A DNA stretch of 64,000 nucleotides. Source: Sciurus carolinensis (lineage: Eukaryota; Chordata; Mammalia; Rodentia; Sciuridae). Position 1 is the stretch's first letter; every line of letters begins with the position of its first letter. The notes under the pieces are model-generated. The model was not told the origin of the DNA and did not search any database. It was given only the letters and a program-made list of their open reading frames with translations. The DNA lies in NCBI RefSeq assembly GCF_902686445.1, contig NC_062219.1, positions 148,596,057-148,660,056 of the forward strand. The letters are read 5' to 3'. Below, piece by piece: positions 30,610-42,115 of this stretch. The translations under genes and the position numbers were made by a program.

Positions 30610-32159
30610 ACGTGTGAATTAAGTGATTGTCTTGTGTTCTTTCAGGATTCTGAGTTGGGTAAATAGGCCTACGTGGAAAATCATTTGCAGTGATTTAATC
30701 ACTTAATAAAAAATTATCAACACTGCATAAATATTGTTATGATTATTGTGTGCACAGGATAAAACCCAGCCAAATTTCAGGATACGTCAAATGCATATAA
30801 AGTTGGAGGGGGAGCTGTTCAAACACAGGGACACTGCTAGAACAATGGATTGTTAGTGGGAGTTTCTGAAAGTTCTCACATGGACTGTTAAGCTGGATGT
30901 CCTGCTGTAAATAAGACGATATGGAACAAACACTTGATCACATCTTGATTTTCAAATCTGACTTAAGAAGCCTATAAATACTGAGGAGCACAAAAAATAT
31001 TCCTGTTCAAGTGGCACATAACTAACTATGGTATTGAAGCAACTGGGCTGGGATAGGGTAGGAATGTTGTTCACCAGGTTTGAAATTTTTCAAAAACTCG
31101 AAGGAAAAAACCCCCAAATTACGTCTTATGAGGTCCATTCCATCCACGTGGGACACATATGAATAAATGAGCATCGCATTTAACTGGGCAATGCTGTTTG
31201 TTCCAACTGCAAGTTAAATGATTGCCTCATTCCAAACCTCTCGACTGCCACAGAACCATCTGTACTCTGCCCACGTGCAGAAGTAGGGGAGACTGCGGCC
31301 GAGAGGCCCACGTCTTCAGCTTGTCTGGGGTGTTTCTTATTTACCACTTCGTAAACAATCCTGCAGCCGAGGCAGGATTAAAACCAGTCTGGAGTCCTTT
31401 CCATCCATCTTCAGGTGTATTCTTTCTATTTTGTAACTTGCACAAAGCTGTCCCTACTTAGGGAAAATAGTTGGAATGAAAAAAACCCAGCAATTATAGT
31501 TGAGGAAAATCTAAACTCAAAAACAGGCAAGATTTTATTTGATTTCATTCACGCTTAGAGGTTTTCCTCCATCATTGCTTTTGATCAAGGGGAAAGAACT
31601 TATGCATGTTTTTCCCTCCTGTGCTACTTTAAGCAGTGTTCATATGGTATGTGAAATAGTTATGCTGAACGTCTGCGAGAACCCGAGTCTTAGTGTAGAT
31701 ATACAGTGAGTCTATGAGACCCAGCAGAGAACTAGAGACGGAGGGTTGAACAGACAAGAGATTTTTTTTTTAAAAATGAAGAGCTTGAAGAGCTGGCCAA
31801 GTGGGGGATGAAATGGTAACCTGGGTGGTTTGAACAGATTGTGTGTGTTTTCTTCTCTGAGACCTGGAAGATCTTTTCTTGTACCTTACGTGGAGAAAAA
31901 TCATTTCTGCCTTCAGTTTTAGCTTCTTAACTATGTACTTTTATCATTGCTCTGCACTCTTTTAAGCTTGTCTCAGAAAAGCAGGGTTACTATAATACGG
32001 GAACTTAATATGGTGAATGAAAACTGGCTTGGACCTCTGATTGGCCCCATAAGACACAATGGAGATCATTACTAATGCCTGTTATTCATGTGAAACTACA
32101 CATGTTACTGCAGTTAAAAAGATTGGTGTGTGCCTACCATGTCATCTTCCCTCTTTTTA
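30610..32159. other. single-copy sequence, nothing recognised
   Basis: About 1.5 kb of unique AT-rich sequence. One 79-codon frame at 31222-31461 has no domain. Confidence 0.4.
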
Positions 32160-32470
32160 TAAATCATTCCACCAACAGAAAGAGCATCTGTTAGAAGAGG
32201 TGACAGTCTGAACCTGTGTCCTGTGGAGTCAAATGCAGACCAGGGGATTTCTCCATCTGGTCTTCCTCCACCGGGGTGCTGGTGCCTGATTCAGTCAGCC
32301 GTCAGAGAGGTCACCATTGCCGCTAGTGACTCTGAGAGCCTTGATTGTGCATGATGTTTGCAGATTGCCATTTCTTTCTAAATCCAGTCCTTTGTATTTA
32401 AGGACCTCAAGAGTCTCGCAGTCTCTGTTGAACTGAGTTTCTCCCTGATGCATGCATCAGATATCATTGT
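32160..32470. other. possible conserved noncoding element
   Basis: Unique, balanced-composition sequence ending in CCCTGATGCATGCATCAGAT, a near-palindrome around TGATGCATGCATCA. No repeat match. Weak candidate. Confidence 0.2.
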
Positions 32471-33005
32471 ACTCACTGAGATTTTTGGTTAGTAGAGCCA
32501 AGCAAAATCTTTGTGTCTGAATAATAAATTTGTCCAGATTTTGTGAGAATGAATTTTGTTAGGATCCCTCCTAGCCTCTCCCCCAATCTAATGGGTATGC
32601 ATAATTCCCAAGTGAAAGTACCCTGGGCTTTAAAGTATGAAGTTGTGAGCACATGAAGGTTGGGCCTGGCACATGATGGCAATTGGTTATATCCGAAAGG
32701 ACATCAAAAACTCAGTCTTGAAGGAGTTTCAACGCTTGGGAAGTTAGGCTTTGTCTGGATTTTTAAATACTAATTTTATAAGATATTTTGAGATTAAGTA
32801 TCAAGTATATGGTAGTTAATCACTAGTTGTTGTATAAAGGCTTATGTCTTGACTACAGAGTTTAGAATGAATCTACTCTAAGGTGGAACAAAATTTTTTA
32901 CTATGTGGTTTGAAAGCCATTGTATCTATAAACCACAGACAGTTCTATCTATGTCCCAGACAAGGATGAACAGTCATCAAAGGAAAACCCAGGTGGGGTG
33001 TGTGT
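32471..33005. other. single-copy sequence, nothing recognised
   Basis: AT-rich unique sequence without a supported gene. Confidence 0.4.
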
Positions 33006-33343
33006 GCGAATCCCTTATCCAAAATGCGGTGGAGCAGAAGGGTTGGATTTTGAATTTTTTTAGATTTTGGAATGCATACAAATTCATAATGAGATAACTT
33101 AGGGATGAGACCCAAGTCTAAAGATGATATTCATTTGTGTTTCCCATATACCTTTACACAGAGCCTGAAGGTAATTTCATACAATAGTTCAAGTGCACCG
33201 GTGTGTGACTGAGACTCATCTCCTGAGGGCAAGCATGGGATTTTCCACTGGTGGTATTTTGTTGGTTCTGAAACCATTTTGGACTTAGGAGTTCAGATTT
33301 TAGATTTCAGTTTTTCAGATGAGGGATGCTCAACCTGTACCAT
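33006..33343 (+). mobile_element. Tigger-type nonautonomous DNA transposon
   Basis: The terminal inverted repeats are ATCCCTTATCCAAAATGC at the left and GAGGGATGCTCAACCTGTAC at the right. Next to them are paired copies of 'GGATTTTGAATTT' and 'GATTTTAGATTTCAG'. Internal AATTCATAATGAGATAACTT and AGAGCCTGAAGGTAATTTCA with TACAATA match a common placental TcMar-Tigger MITE. No transposase frame. Confidence 0.75.
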
Positions 33344-33715
33344 CTTCTGACTGGAAATCCTACTGAAAATTCAGGAAACTACTGGAAGGGTGGCTATTTG
33401 ACAGCCAAGTGAGAGGTCTTTAGGTATTGCCACACTTGCGGCGCCTTTGGCACCTGGGCTCATTGGGTGATGGATAAACAGGTCCACAGTTAGAGAAGGG
33501 CTGCTTGCTCAGCACTTGATTACAGCTGCTGCTTCCGCTCTACCTTGCAAGAGAACTTTACCCATCAGACAAGTAGTTAAGTCAGGCTTGCCTCTTCTCT
33601 GGCCCCAGAAAATATCGTATATGCTTTCTATCCTAAAAATGCATCAAAGAGAGAGGCACCAGCTTGCCAACACCCTCGTGATGGAGTACGGCCAAGGCAA
33701 TTGTTGATCTCTTGC
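33344..33715. other. single-copy sequence, nothing recognised
   Basis: Unique sequence; the 63-codon frame 33516-33707 has no domain. Confidence 0.4.
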
Positions 33716-34335
33716 AGCTTTTTGAAGAGTTAGCTCAGCAGTTAAGCTCTGAATAGGTCCACCCTTCTGTTATTTAGCCGGCAATCTGCTCTCTCCCACT
33801 GAATGGAGTGAAAGCTGAGAGGCAGAATTTCATCTCTGTTTAAATTAGAAACCTGTCCCCCTTTGAATGGGTCCCTTCCTTGTCCATTAAACATCTCCTA
33901 TCAGAGAGAGGAAGAGGTCGGATGAGTAACAAAATCATCATTTCATCAGCTGCGAACCTCACTTTGTGAGTATTTTTTCCTTTAATTGAATACTAGGACG
34001 TCCTAAATGTGAATGCTGCACACAAAGCCCTTATTCTTAGTCCTGCTACCTATAATTAACACCTCCCCGTGGAATTAAAAAATATTTATAAAAACGGCAA
34101 CGGAGTAACAATTACCATTATCCCCAACTAAACTCCTCCTCCTCTATGTTTTCATCAAGAGAGCCGTGTTGTTACTTCAACAGGCACAGTGTTGTGGTGA
34201 CTTTTGTCATACAAATAAAGCAAGACTGAAATTTTAATTGTGAAATTTAAAAGGAGAGTAATTGCTCCGTGTTGGCTAATTCCATCTTTGTGGGACGACA
34301 GCAGCTGCGTTTTCCTGCCTTGTGTGTTTTAACAG
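33716..34335. other. strong conserved-noncoding/enhancer candidate
   Basis: About 600 bases of complex, non-repetitive, AT-rich DNA with many factor-like cores. These include TTATTTAGCCGGC near 33770, TCATCAGCTGCG near 33945, CCTTTAATTGAATAC near 33980, CTATAATTAACACC near 34050, GTCATACAAATAAAGCAAG near 34207, GTTGGCTAATTCC near 34273 and ACAGCAGCTGCG near 34300. No repeat and no coding frame of note. It sits between a Tigger element and GC-richer unique sequence. Confidence 0.4.
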
Positions 34336-36518
34336 ATGGCATTATTTCTTATGGAGTGTTACAGTAGCGACCGAGGTGACACTGAAGGAAAATTCAGTGA
34401 CAGTATGTTAAGTAAGACATTACTGACAGCCCTGCTGATCGGCGGTGCAGAACCGAGCTTCAGCCGGCTCTTCTCACCTCCTTGGCCCCCACCAAATGCT
34501 CTCCGTTTGTGGCATGTGGAACCAGGATGGAGAGATGAATGGAAAATCATGTTCTTTTTTCAAATTCACTTGTTTGCATACCATTAAGAGGCCTCAGAGG
34601 GAAGCCGAGAGCCAGCCACCAGGTGCATCGCCCCAACCAATACCACCCTGCCCGAAGTAAGAAGGTGGAGATGCCTCACCAGGTTCAAGTTCTAGCTCAG
34701 AATCTGCTCCACGTCATTTTCCCCCGGATTGATTTTCTTTGCATGGAAGGTTGGGGTCTTTGGGGCTCTTTCTAGCTCCATGTTGCTGTGATTCTGGAAG
34801 TCTTGAGCTTTGTCATTCCGTGTCACTGAAGGCAATGCAGACAGCATGCAAGAGGGAGGTGAGATGGCGCTGCATGCAGTTGGTACCCAGGACAAGTCGG
34901 GAAGAGGCCCGAGGATCGTGGCTCGGGAGATCTGGCCATGGCTCAGCCAGGAAGCCAGTGGCGGAGTCCATCTGTGCTGCCTCTTGGCCTCCGCCTCGGG
35001 GACTGGAGTCAGGATGGATGGGATCGTGCTGCTGGGGTGACAACAGGGCAGCCCACGTTGATCGCTGCTCTGTGCTGCACTCTGGGCAGAACTGGGCGTT
35101 CGGGGCAGGTGGTGTGGCCCCTATTTTAGAAGAGGACACCTAATGGGGGAGGCAGAAGTACTTAGTATAACAGGGCAATGTGAACATACCTGGGGGGACA
35201 GCTCACCCAGTCACAGCAGGCTTTGGGGACAGAGTGGATCCCAAGCTGAGGCAAAATACAGGTAGAACATGAAGGAGTAAATGACATGATTCGTGGCTGT
35301 TTGAAGAGGTTCAGAGATCACTTAGGCTTGGTTTTCCTCCACCGCTGGTCTTAAAAGTAGGAGCCTACCAGCGTTTGGGGATTTGACGAGCAGAGCGTTT
35401 CTATAGTTCAATAGCTCGTGACCATTTAGATCTTGTCTCATTTCTCAAATGAATGAGGTTGAAAGCCTGAGAAGTGATCTTGAAGAAAAGGCTGCTCTGA
35501 GTCGTCAGGCTCCAAGCACGAGTCTGAGACTCCCTGTCCAGGCCTCCCTCTCCACAGGTGCCGGGTGAGGCCCGGAGTGGCACCGAGGGACTTGGGGCCA
35601 AGCAGGGGTGGAACCGCGTTGATGGGCACAGGGGAGAAGTGATGGTTGTTTCCTGTGTCATATGAAGTCTGGTTTTCTATTTATGATCTCTTCTAAAGGA
35701 AGGGCTATCCGCTGTTAGGTGAATAACGAGCCCAATGCGTTCCTTGCTTCTGGAGGCCGGTGGTCATCCATACTGATGTCTGACATTTTACAGTTTGATT
35801 AAGGTCACTCTCTAAGCAGGGGACCACTAAGATAGCGATGGGTTTTATTCCCACAAGAGAACGTGGAGCACAGGGCTGTTCACTGAGCCTGCTGCTGTCC
35901 GTGCCACTGGACATGGAGCTGGGTGGACGCCTGGCATCCTTGGCTAGAACGTGGTGACATGGGAGAGGAGAGAGCCAACGACCTCTGAGACGCCAAGGGA
36001 GCCCAGCTCTGAATGTGGCAAGAGAATGTCCTGCCGAGTGTGACCTTTTCAAGACTTGGTCCTTTTGTAAGACTGTAAAAAATCGAAAAGACAACGCTTG
36101 TGAACCCACTGACCTCTGCTCCTGGGTTATCTTTGGCCATTTAGATTTACTGTGTGTCCACGTTAGGAGAAAGGGCCAGCCATGATCTGAACCTAGACAG
36201 GCTTGTGCCTGCACCTGGGGTTTGTGTCCCAGAACGCCAGTGTTGCTCAGCCCTGGAACTCCAGACCTCCGAGTTGGTCTCCCCACTTAGCTATCCTCAA
36301 GACTCATGAACCACGCTGGTGGACATGAACGAGTCTGGGGAAGATGGGATCATGGCGGGATAGAGATGGCGGCAATTCTTTGCTGTCCCTCTCACCCAAG
36401 GATGCAGTCAGTCCCCAAAATTCTCCCACTGGCATCTGTTTTGCTACTTCAGAGCAGGAACAGTTTTCTTTACCAAAATTCTTTATTGGAACGAGATTAT
36501 TTTGGGCTTAAGTAAAAG
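34336..36518. other. single-copy sequence, GC-richer, no supported gene
   Basis: Many overlapping open frames on both strands (up to 193 codons at 35705-36286 -, 134 codons at 34739-35143 +). They overlap head-on, lack domains, and are what GC-richer random DNA gives. No splice-flanked exon or promoter could be assembled. Confidence 0.35.
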
Positions 36519-36523
36519 CCTTG

Positions 36524-36962
36524 TGTTATGGTTTGGATGTGAGGTGTTCCCCAAAAGCTTACGTGTGAGACAGTGCAAGGAGGTTTGCAGGAGAAATGAT
36601 TGGGCTATAACCCTAACCTACTCAGTGAATTAATCCCTGAAGGGATTAACTGAGTGGTAACTGGAGGCAGGTAGGATGTGGCTGGAGGACATGGTTCCTT
36701 GGGGACATGGCTATGGGGTATATATTTTGTATCTGGAGAGTGGAGTTTTACTCTCTCTGTTTTCTGATCATCATGTGAGCTGCTTCCCTCTGCCACACTC
36801 TTCCGCCATGATGTTCTGCCTCACCTTGAGTCCTGAGGAATGGAGCCAGCCTTCCATGGGCTGAGGTCTCTGAAACCATGAGCCTTTAAATAAACTTTTC
36901 CTTTTCTACAATTGTTGTGATCAGACACTTAAGTCACAGCAGTGAAAAAGCTGGCTAAAACA
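36524..36962 (+). mobile_element. solo LTR, rodent MaLR-type, family A copy, intact ends
   Basis: 439 bp, from TGTTATGGTTTGGATGTGAG to CTGGCTAAAACA, with an exact 5-bp duplication CCTTG (36519-36523, 36963-36967). Landmarks: GTTCCCCAAAAGCTTACGTG, GGGATTAACTGAGTGGTAAC, TATA-like GGGGTATATATTTTGT, ATGATGTTCTGCCTCACCTT, and TTTAAATAAACTTTTCC with a good AATAAA poly(A) signal. Same length as the copy at 8137. Confidence 0.92.
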
Positions 36963-36967
36963 CCTTG

Positions 36968-37895
36968 GCTCTCCTTCCTACCTCCCCACCCTGCCAGGAA
37001 CCTGGGTATCAGTTGGTTCCAAAACTTCAGCTTTAGGGAAATCTGATCTGTCCCCAGTGCAGAAGGCTATTGTGTTATTTCTCTCCTATAAAGGAGGAGG
37101 AGAGAGGAGGAAATTGAATTGAAAATAAGAAAGAAGAAACTAAGTGAATTTAAGAGAGAGAAATTCCCTCATGATTGGTAAGATGCACACTTTAAGAAAT
37201 GAGATGTTTGAATTTCTTAATCAAAACTGTTTTAAAATGTAAACCCTTCCCCATCTCCCTAGCAAAAGCTTGTGCAAGATGTGAGTAAATGTGTCTGTGC
37301 ATGTGCATATGTGTGTACAAACCAATGAGGGGTTGAGCTTCATTTCCAGGTTGACACAGAAGAGAGGGGATATGAAGGACACCAGGAGGATGGAGCCTCC
37401 TAGGAACAGGAACATCTCTGTGACAAGACTTGTACACACTGTCATTGGAAGTTCAAGGCAACTGCATTCAGATCTGGAGGATAACTGGGCTTCCTGGTAC
37501 CACCCAGAGGCTTTAGCTAAGCTGTCTGCTGCATAAGGCACGATGTTGGGATTTGACCTCTACACCCCTTTCCTTCTCTCATCCTTCTCCAGGTTCTATC
37601 TAATCTTCTTGCCCAATGGATCTGGCTGCTCTTTCTGAATGATCTCTCCTCTTTTGGGTCACTCCAAAATTGCTGTTCTTCAGTCAAAGTAGAAAATTGT
37701 GTTCAGGTTATCTAAAAATTGAAATAAGCAAACTCTTATTAGAAGTATGGGTTTTGAGGGATTCAAAACCCTCTGTGGGATAGTGGCACTTCAAAACACT
37801 GTAACATAAAACTCTCAGTGATGAGGTTGAATCAAAAGGAAAACCAGGGTTGTTCTACAACATCTCTAGATGGGTGCAATTTCTTTGCTGTTCCT
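36968..37895. other. single-copy sequence, nothing recognised
   Basis: Includes a purine-rich GGAGGAGGAGAGAGGAGG stretch near 37092. Frames at 37192-37541 on both strands are shadows of one another. Confidence 0.4.
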
Positions 37896-38365
37896 CTCAT
37901 AAAGGGTTGATGTCTGCTTCCCTTCTTGAATCTGAGCTGATCTTGTAATTGAGTTTAATCGATAGAGTATGGACAAAGGGTTGCTGTGAATCATCTGAGA
38001 GGTAGTCAGCTCCCTCTTAGAATATCTCTTCTGTATCTCCCTAACTTACTGCAGCTTCTGATCTCACTGAGACCATAATGCTAAAAGTAAATCAAGGTTG
38101 GTTACAGAGAGAGAAATGGGGAGAGAAACACAGAGACGAACTGAAGCACCAAGACATGTGAGTGAAGAGTTCTTGGCCTTTTACCCTATTCCACTTACCA
38201 ACTAAACACTGTCAAGTGAATGATCTCAGCCATCACCACCTGGAACAATGGAACCTCTCAGTTGGGCCATGATTAAAATATTGACCCACAGAATTATGAG
38301 TAAATAAAATGGTTGTTGTGAAGACACTAAGTTTTGGGGTAGTTTTTATGATGCTACACAAAGAT
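37896..38365 (+). mobile_element. ancient LTR (MLT/ERVL-type), solo
   Basis: CTTCTTGAATCTGAGCTGAT with CTTGTAATTGAGTTTAATCG and ATAGAGTATGG, AAGACATGTGAGTGAAGAG, GACCCACAGAATTATGAGTA with AATAAAATGGTTGTTG, and CACTAAGTTTTGGGGTAGTT. These match an ancient placental LTR whose 3' end reads 'ataaaatggttgttgttttaagccactaagtttt'. Subfamily not assigned. Confidence 0.65.
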
Positions 38366-38559
38366 GGAAGGTCTAGGCCACATGACTGTAAGGAGACATT
38401 TTCAATGGTCCTGCCTACATCTGATCATCAATGCCATGGACACCCAAGCATGCTACACTTTACATGGCAGCAAGTCCATAATAACTGATAACTTCAGAAT
38501 TTTTAGCAAGAATTGATTGTTATGATGAAAGAATAAAAAGTAATTATATCAAGACTTAT

Positions 38560-40142
38560 GGTAAAGCTACAGACATGATAGTATGATATTGACCAAAGAG
38601 TAGACCAATATATCAATGGAACAGAGAGAGTAGAGTCAGACCCACATGAAGATAGTCAACTGATCTTTAACAAAGGAGCAAAAGCAATGTTATGGAACAA
38701 AGACAGTCTTTTCAACAAATTCTGCTGGGAAAACTAGATATTCATATGCAAAAAAAAAAGTAGACATAAACCTTACACTATTCATAAAAAGTAACTAAAA
38801 ATGGATTATAGACCTAAATGTCAAAGCAAAAACTACAAAACTCCTAGAAAAATAACATAGGAGAAAACCTAGATGACTTTAGGTCTGATGATGCCTTTAG
38901 ATAAAACACCAAAGTAGGATCCATTGAAACTGTAATGAAGGCCTGCTGCCTAGCTCAGAGCACTTGCCTAACATATATGAAGCCCCTGGGTGGTTTTCAG
39001 CACCAAAGGAGAAGATAAGTTGGACTACGTTAGAATTACAAACTTCTGTTCCGTAAAGGACAATGTCAAGAGAATGAAAAGATAAGCCACAGACTGGGAT
39101 GAAATGTTTGCAAAAGACAGTTGATAAAGAACTATTATATGAAATATATATAAAAAAAAAAACCTTTCAAAGCTCAAAATGAGAAAATAAGCAACTTGAC
39201 TAATAAATGGACCAAGACATTAAGAGATACTTCAGCAGAGAAGATGTGCAAATGGCAAGTAAGCACAGAAAAGATCTCTCCACTACAGGGCACAAGAAGA
39301 GTGCAAATGAAAACCAAGAGATCACACTACACCCTGTTAGTGTGGCCCAAGTCCAGGCCACCTGACGGCACCAAACGATAGTGAGGAACTCTCATTCATC
39401 ACCCGTGGTGTTATAACATTGTTATAACATTGTTCAGTCACTTTGCAACACAGCCTAGCAGTTTCTTCTAAAATGAAACTCCTACCATATAATCCAGCAA
39501 TTTTACTCCTTGGTATTAATCCAAATGGGGTGAAACCTGAATGCACAAAAATGCACATAGACATTTATAGCAGATTTATCCATAATTGCTCAAACATGGA
39601 AGCAATCAAAATGTCCTTCAGTAGGTAAATGGATAGGATAAATCAACTGGTACATCCAGGGAATGGAATACTATTAAGTGATAAAAATGAGCTCTCAACC
39701 ACCAAAATCCCTGGAGGAAGTGTGAATGTATGCCACTCAGCAAAAGAGTCTGAACAGGCTCCTATTTTTTGGTTCTAACTGTACATCAACTTGGAAAAGG
39801 CAAAACAGTAAAAAGGTCAGTGGTCATCAGGGGTTGGATGGGAGGGAGCAGGATGGAATGGTGGAGTGCTGAGTACTTCTAGGGTAGTGCAAATACTCTG
39901 TGGTGGGAAAATGTCATTATCCATTCATCCAAACCCAGAGAACGTAGACCAGCAAGAGTGGATCCTAATGTGAACCGTGGACTTTGGAAGATTTTGACCT
40001 GCCCGAGTCCATCAGTTGTAACAAACGTACCATTCCAGTGGGGATGGCTTTGCATGAGTGGGGGTAGGGAGTATATGGGGAATCTCTCTGCCTTCCTTTT
40101 AATTTTTCAATGAACCTCAATCTGGTCTAAAAAATAAACTCT
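38560..40142 (+). mobile_element. old L1 (L1MA/L1MB-type) ORF2 end plus 3' UTR
   Basis: ACCAATATATCAATGGAACA with GAGAGAGTAGAGTCAGACCC is the ORF2 region downstream of RT. The C-terminal tail is seen at 39443-39628 (NPAILLLGINPNGVKPECTK). The 3' UTR ends AATGAACCTCAATCTGGTCT with AAAAAATAAACTC, as in L1MA/L1MB. Many stops. Carries an ID-like SINE at 38939. Confidence 0.8.
38939..39010 (+). mobile_element. ID-like tRNA-derived SINE inside old L1
   Basis: GCTGCCTAGCTCAGAGCACT with TGCCTAACATATATGAAGCC and CCTGGGTGGTTTTCAGCACC resembles the ID/BC1 core: box A 'tagctcagtggtagagc', 'ttgcctagcatgcatgaggccctgggttcgatcctcagcacc'. The L1 text resumes directly after its short A-rich tail. Confidence 0.72.
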
Positions 40143-40244
40143 TAGATACATGAGCAAAAATCAGCAGCAGCAAGAATAATTGTCATTAAAACTATCGTCT
40201 TCATATTAAGAAGTTATGTGACAAACTGGAAATAATAATGGAAC

Positions 40245-40400
40245 TTAATGTAGCTTTTATGATTTGTTTAGTACCTTCTCACTTAATCCTTCTGACAATT
40301 CTCCGAGGTAGACTTTATCTCAGTTTCACAGGTGGAACTGGGAAAGAACTACATAGAAATAAACTAAATTCAAATCCAACTGTTCTGCTTCTCTATTGAT
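40245..40400 (-). mobile_element. MIR SINE fragment
   Basis: Reversed MIR order: TACCTTCTCACTTAATCCTT with CTGACAATTCTCCGAGGTAG, TATCTCAGTTTCACAGGTGG, then AAATTCAAATCCAACTGTTC. Confidence 0.65.
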
Positions 40401-41205
40401 GCACCGTAGAAAAGTTAGTAATTAGTCAATATAAATTTTTGAAATAGCTCCTGATTAGTAATTTAACAGTTGTTAAATGTGGACTGACAGGAAGCAGGCA
40501 AACCTCTCTCAATACCTCAATAAAGCCCATCCCAAACGTGTGCTTTGGTAATCTGACCAGTTGCCTGAGGAAGAGTGACAAAAGTCAAATCCTTGAAACA
40601 AATTAAGTACATGGAAAAGTACTGCCAGGTTCCAGATCTTCTGGAAAATTGTGTGCCAAATAATCAGCTCGAAAATTTACAGTAGAGGTTTCAGATGGAA
40701 TTAGTTCTCCAAAAAGAAGTCAGTCATAGTCAACAAGGTCATCTTCTGACCTTGCAAAGTAAGTATGAATTCTTCAGTAAGGTTTCTCAGTTACTTTCTA
40801 TATTAGAGAAAAATATATCCTGTTTGGATCAGACCCAATAATGTGGCATGTACAATTCTACTTTATTCTTTTTGGTGTTATTATAAATTTCAGTTTAAAA
40901 TATCTTCATATTCAAACCTTGGCATGAATCTAAGTAATTGCTCATAGTACGACCTAGATGGTATGATGACAGTCCCTTGGAACAGCATCAAGACTGCTCC
41001 ATACGTGTGCTCTTTATGAGCCGGCACGTCCGTGACAGCTTGAATAACAGTTTTTTTCCCCTGTATTAATATATACTCCAACATCTCTCCACACCACTTT
41101 AAAACATGGACCAATCTGAGATCCTTGGTGGTTGGCTACACAGTTTGACCACCTTGGAAAGATGGGCTAGGAAAGTATTCTCAGATCAGAACTGCAAATG
41201 AAGGA
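40401..41205. other. single-copy sequence, nothing recognised
   Basis: AT-rich unique sequence; the 74-codon minus-strand frame 40890-41114 (MVHVLKWCGEMLEYILIQGK...) shows no domain I know. Confidence 0.4.
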
Positions 41206-41209
41206 GGAA

Positions 41210-41610
41210 TGAGACTTTTAGTCAGTTTTTTTTTCGCTGTGACCAAAGGACCTGACAAGAACAATTTTTAGGAAGAAAAATTTATTCTGGGGCTCATGGT
41301 TTCAGAGGCCTCAGTTTGTAGACAGATGTGAGGCAGAAGAGTGTGGTGGAAGAGTGTGGTGGAGGAAAGCAACTGGAGACATGGTCAGGAAGCAGGAAAT
41401 ATATTTTGCACAAGGACAAAATATCAACCCCAAAGGTCCACCCCCAGGAACCCACCTTCTTCAGTCACACCCTACCTGCCTACAGTTACCACTCAGTTAA
41501 TCCCCTTCAGGGAATTAATTCACTGATGGGGTTAAGGCTGTCCTAACTCAGTCATGGAAGCTGCCTCACACATAAACTTTTGGGGGACACCTCACATCTA
41601 ACCCTAGTAG
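41210..41610 (-). mobile_element. solo LTR, rodent MaLR-type, family A, minus strand
   Basis: The only family A copy on the minus strand. Reversed landmarks: TTTTAGTCAGTTTTTTTTTC at the left, CATGGTTTCAGAGGCCTCAG, CACCCTACCTGCCTACAGTT with ACCACTCAGTTAATCC, ACATAAACTTTTGGGGGACA with CCTCACATCTAACCCTAG at the right. Imperfect 5-bp duplication AGGAA/AGGCA. The middle (41340-41430) is diverged or partly replaced. Confidence 0.8.
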
Positions 41611-41614
41611 AGGC

Positions 41615-41984
41615 ACAAGGTCTTGAGAAGTAGAGCTAACCCCAGCTGAGGTGGGCAGTAGATCTGAAGATATCACTCAAATGGAGTGACATTATAAACA
41701 CCAGCCACACAACTTGTATGTTGCTGGGGTAGAACATACAAGAGGTATTGGCTTGTGATCTTCAAGTATTTTAAAGGCACATCCCCAAAGACAGCTGTGG
41801 AACTTCTTCCTAGCAAAGCCACATGATTACAAAGTCACATTTTAGAAATCGTTGTATTAAAGAAAGTTAACTTTAATGGGGTTTAATGACTGACATTTAA
41901 TGCTAGTATCCAAATTCATTTTCCCAGCTTCCAATTGTTTGAATATTTAGCATGCCTTTGTTTTTTAAATTTTCTGTTAAAAAC
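41615..41984. other. single-copy sequence, nothing recognised
   Basis: Unique sequence between an LTR and old L1 debris. Confidence 0.4.
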
Positions 41985-42115
41985 AATATTATGCTCAAAT
42001 TTGTAATTAAGTCTTTTTATGTACACAAGGCTGCCTTAGTGGAATTTGAATGGTTGGGTCAAAATCTGGGCATTTTTAAGTGCATTATCGTAGAGGTTAT
42101 CTATTTTTGAAGTCT
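41985..42115 (-). mobile_element. old L1 (L1M/L1ME-type) fragment
   Basis: Reversed L1 3' UTR text: CTTTTTATGTACACAAGGCT, GTGGAATTTGAATGGTTGGG with TCAAAATCTGGGCATTTTTA, and TAGAGGTTATC, comparable with 'gtggaattgctgggtcaaagggtatgtgcattt'. Confidence 0.6.

Noticed and set aside
35705..36286. 193-codon minus-strand open frame
   Set aside because: Overlaps another open frame in the same GC-richer unique sequence, has no domain, and no upstream exon or promoter could be recognised.
38939..39010. Functional tRNA gene
   Set aside because: The tRNA-like promoter text belongs to an ID-like SINE with an A-rich tail; no cloverleaf can be closed. Likewise for the SINEs at 10932 and 59493.
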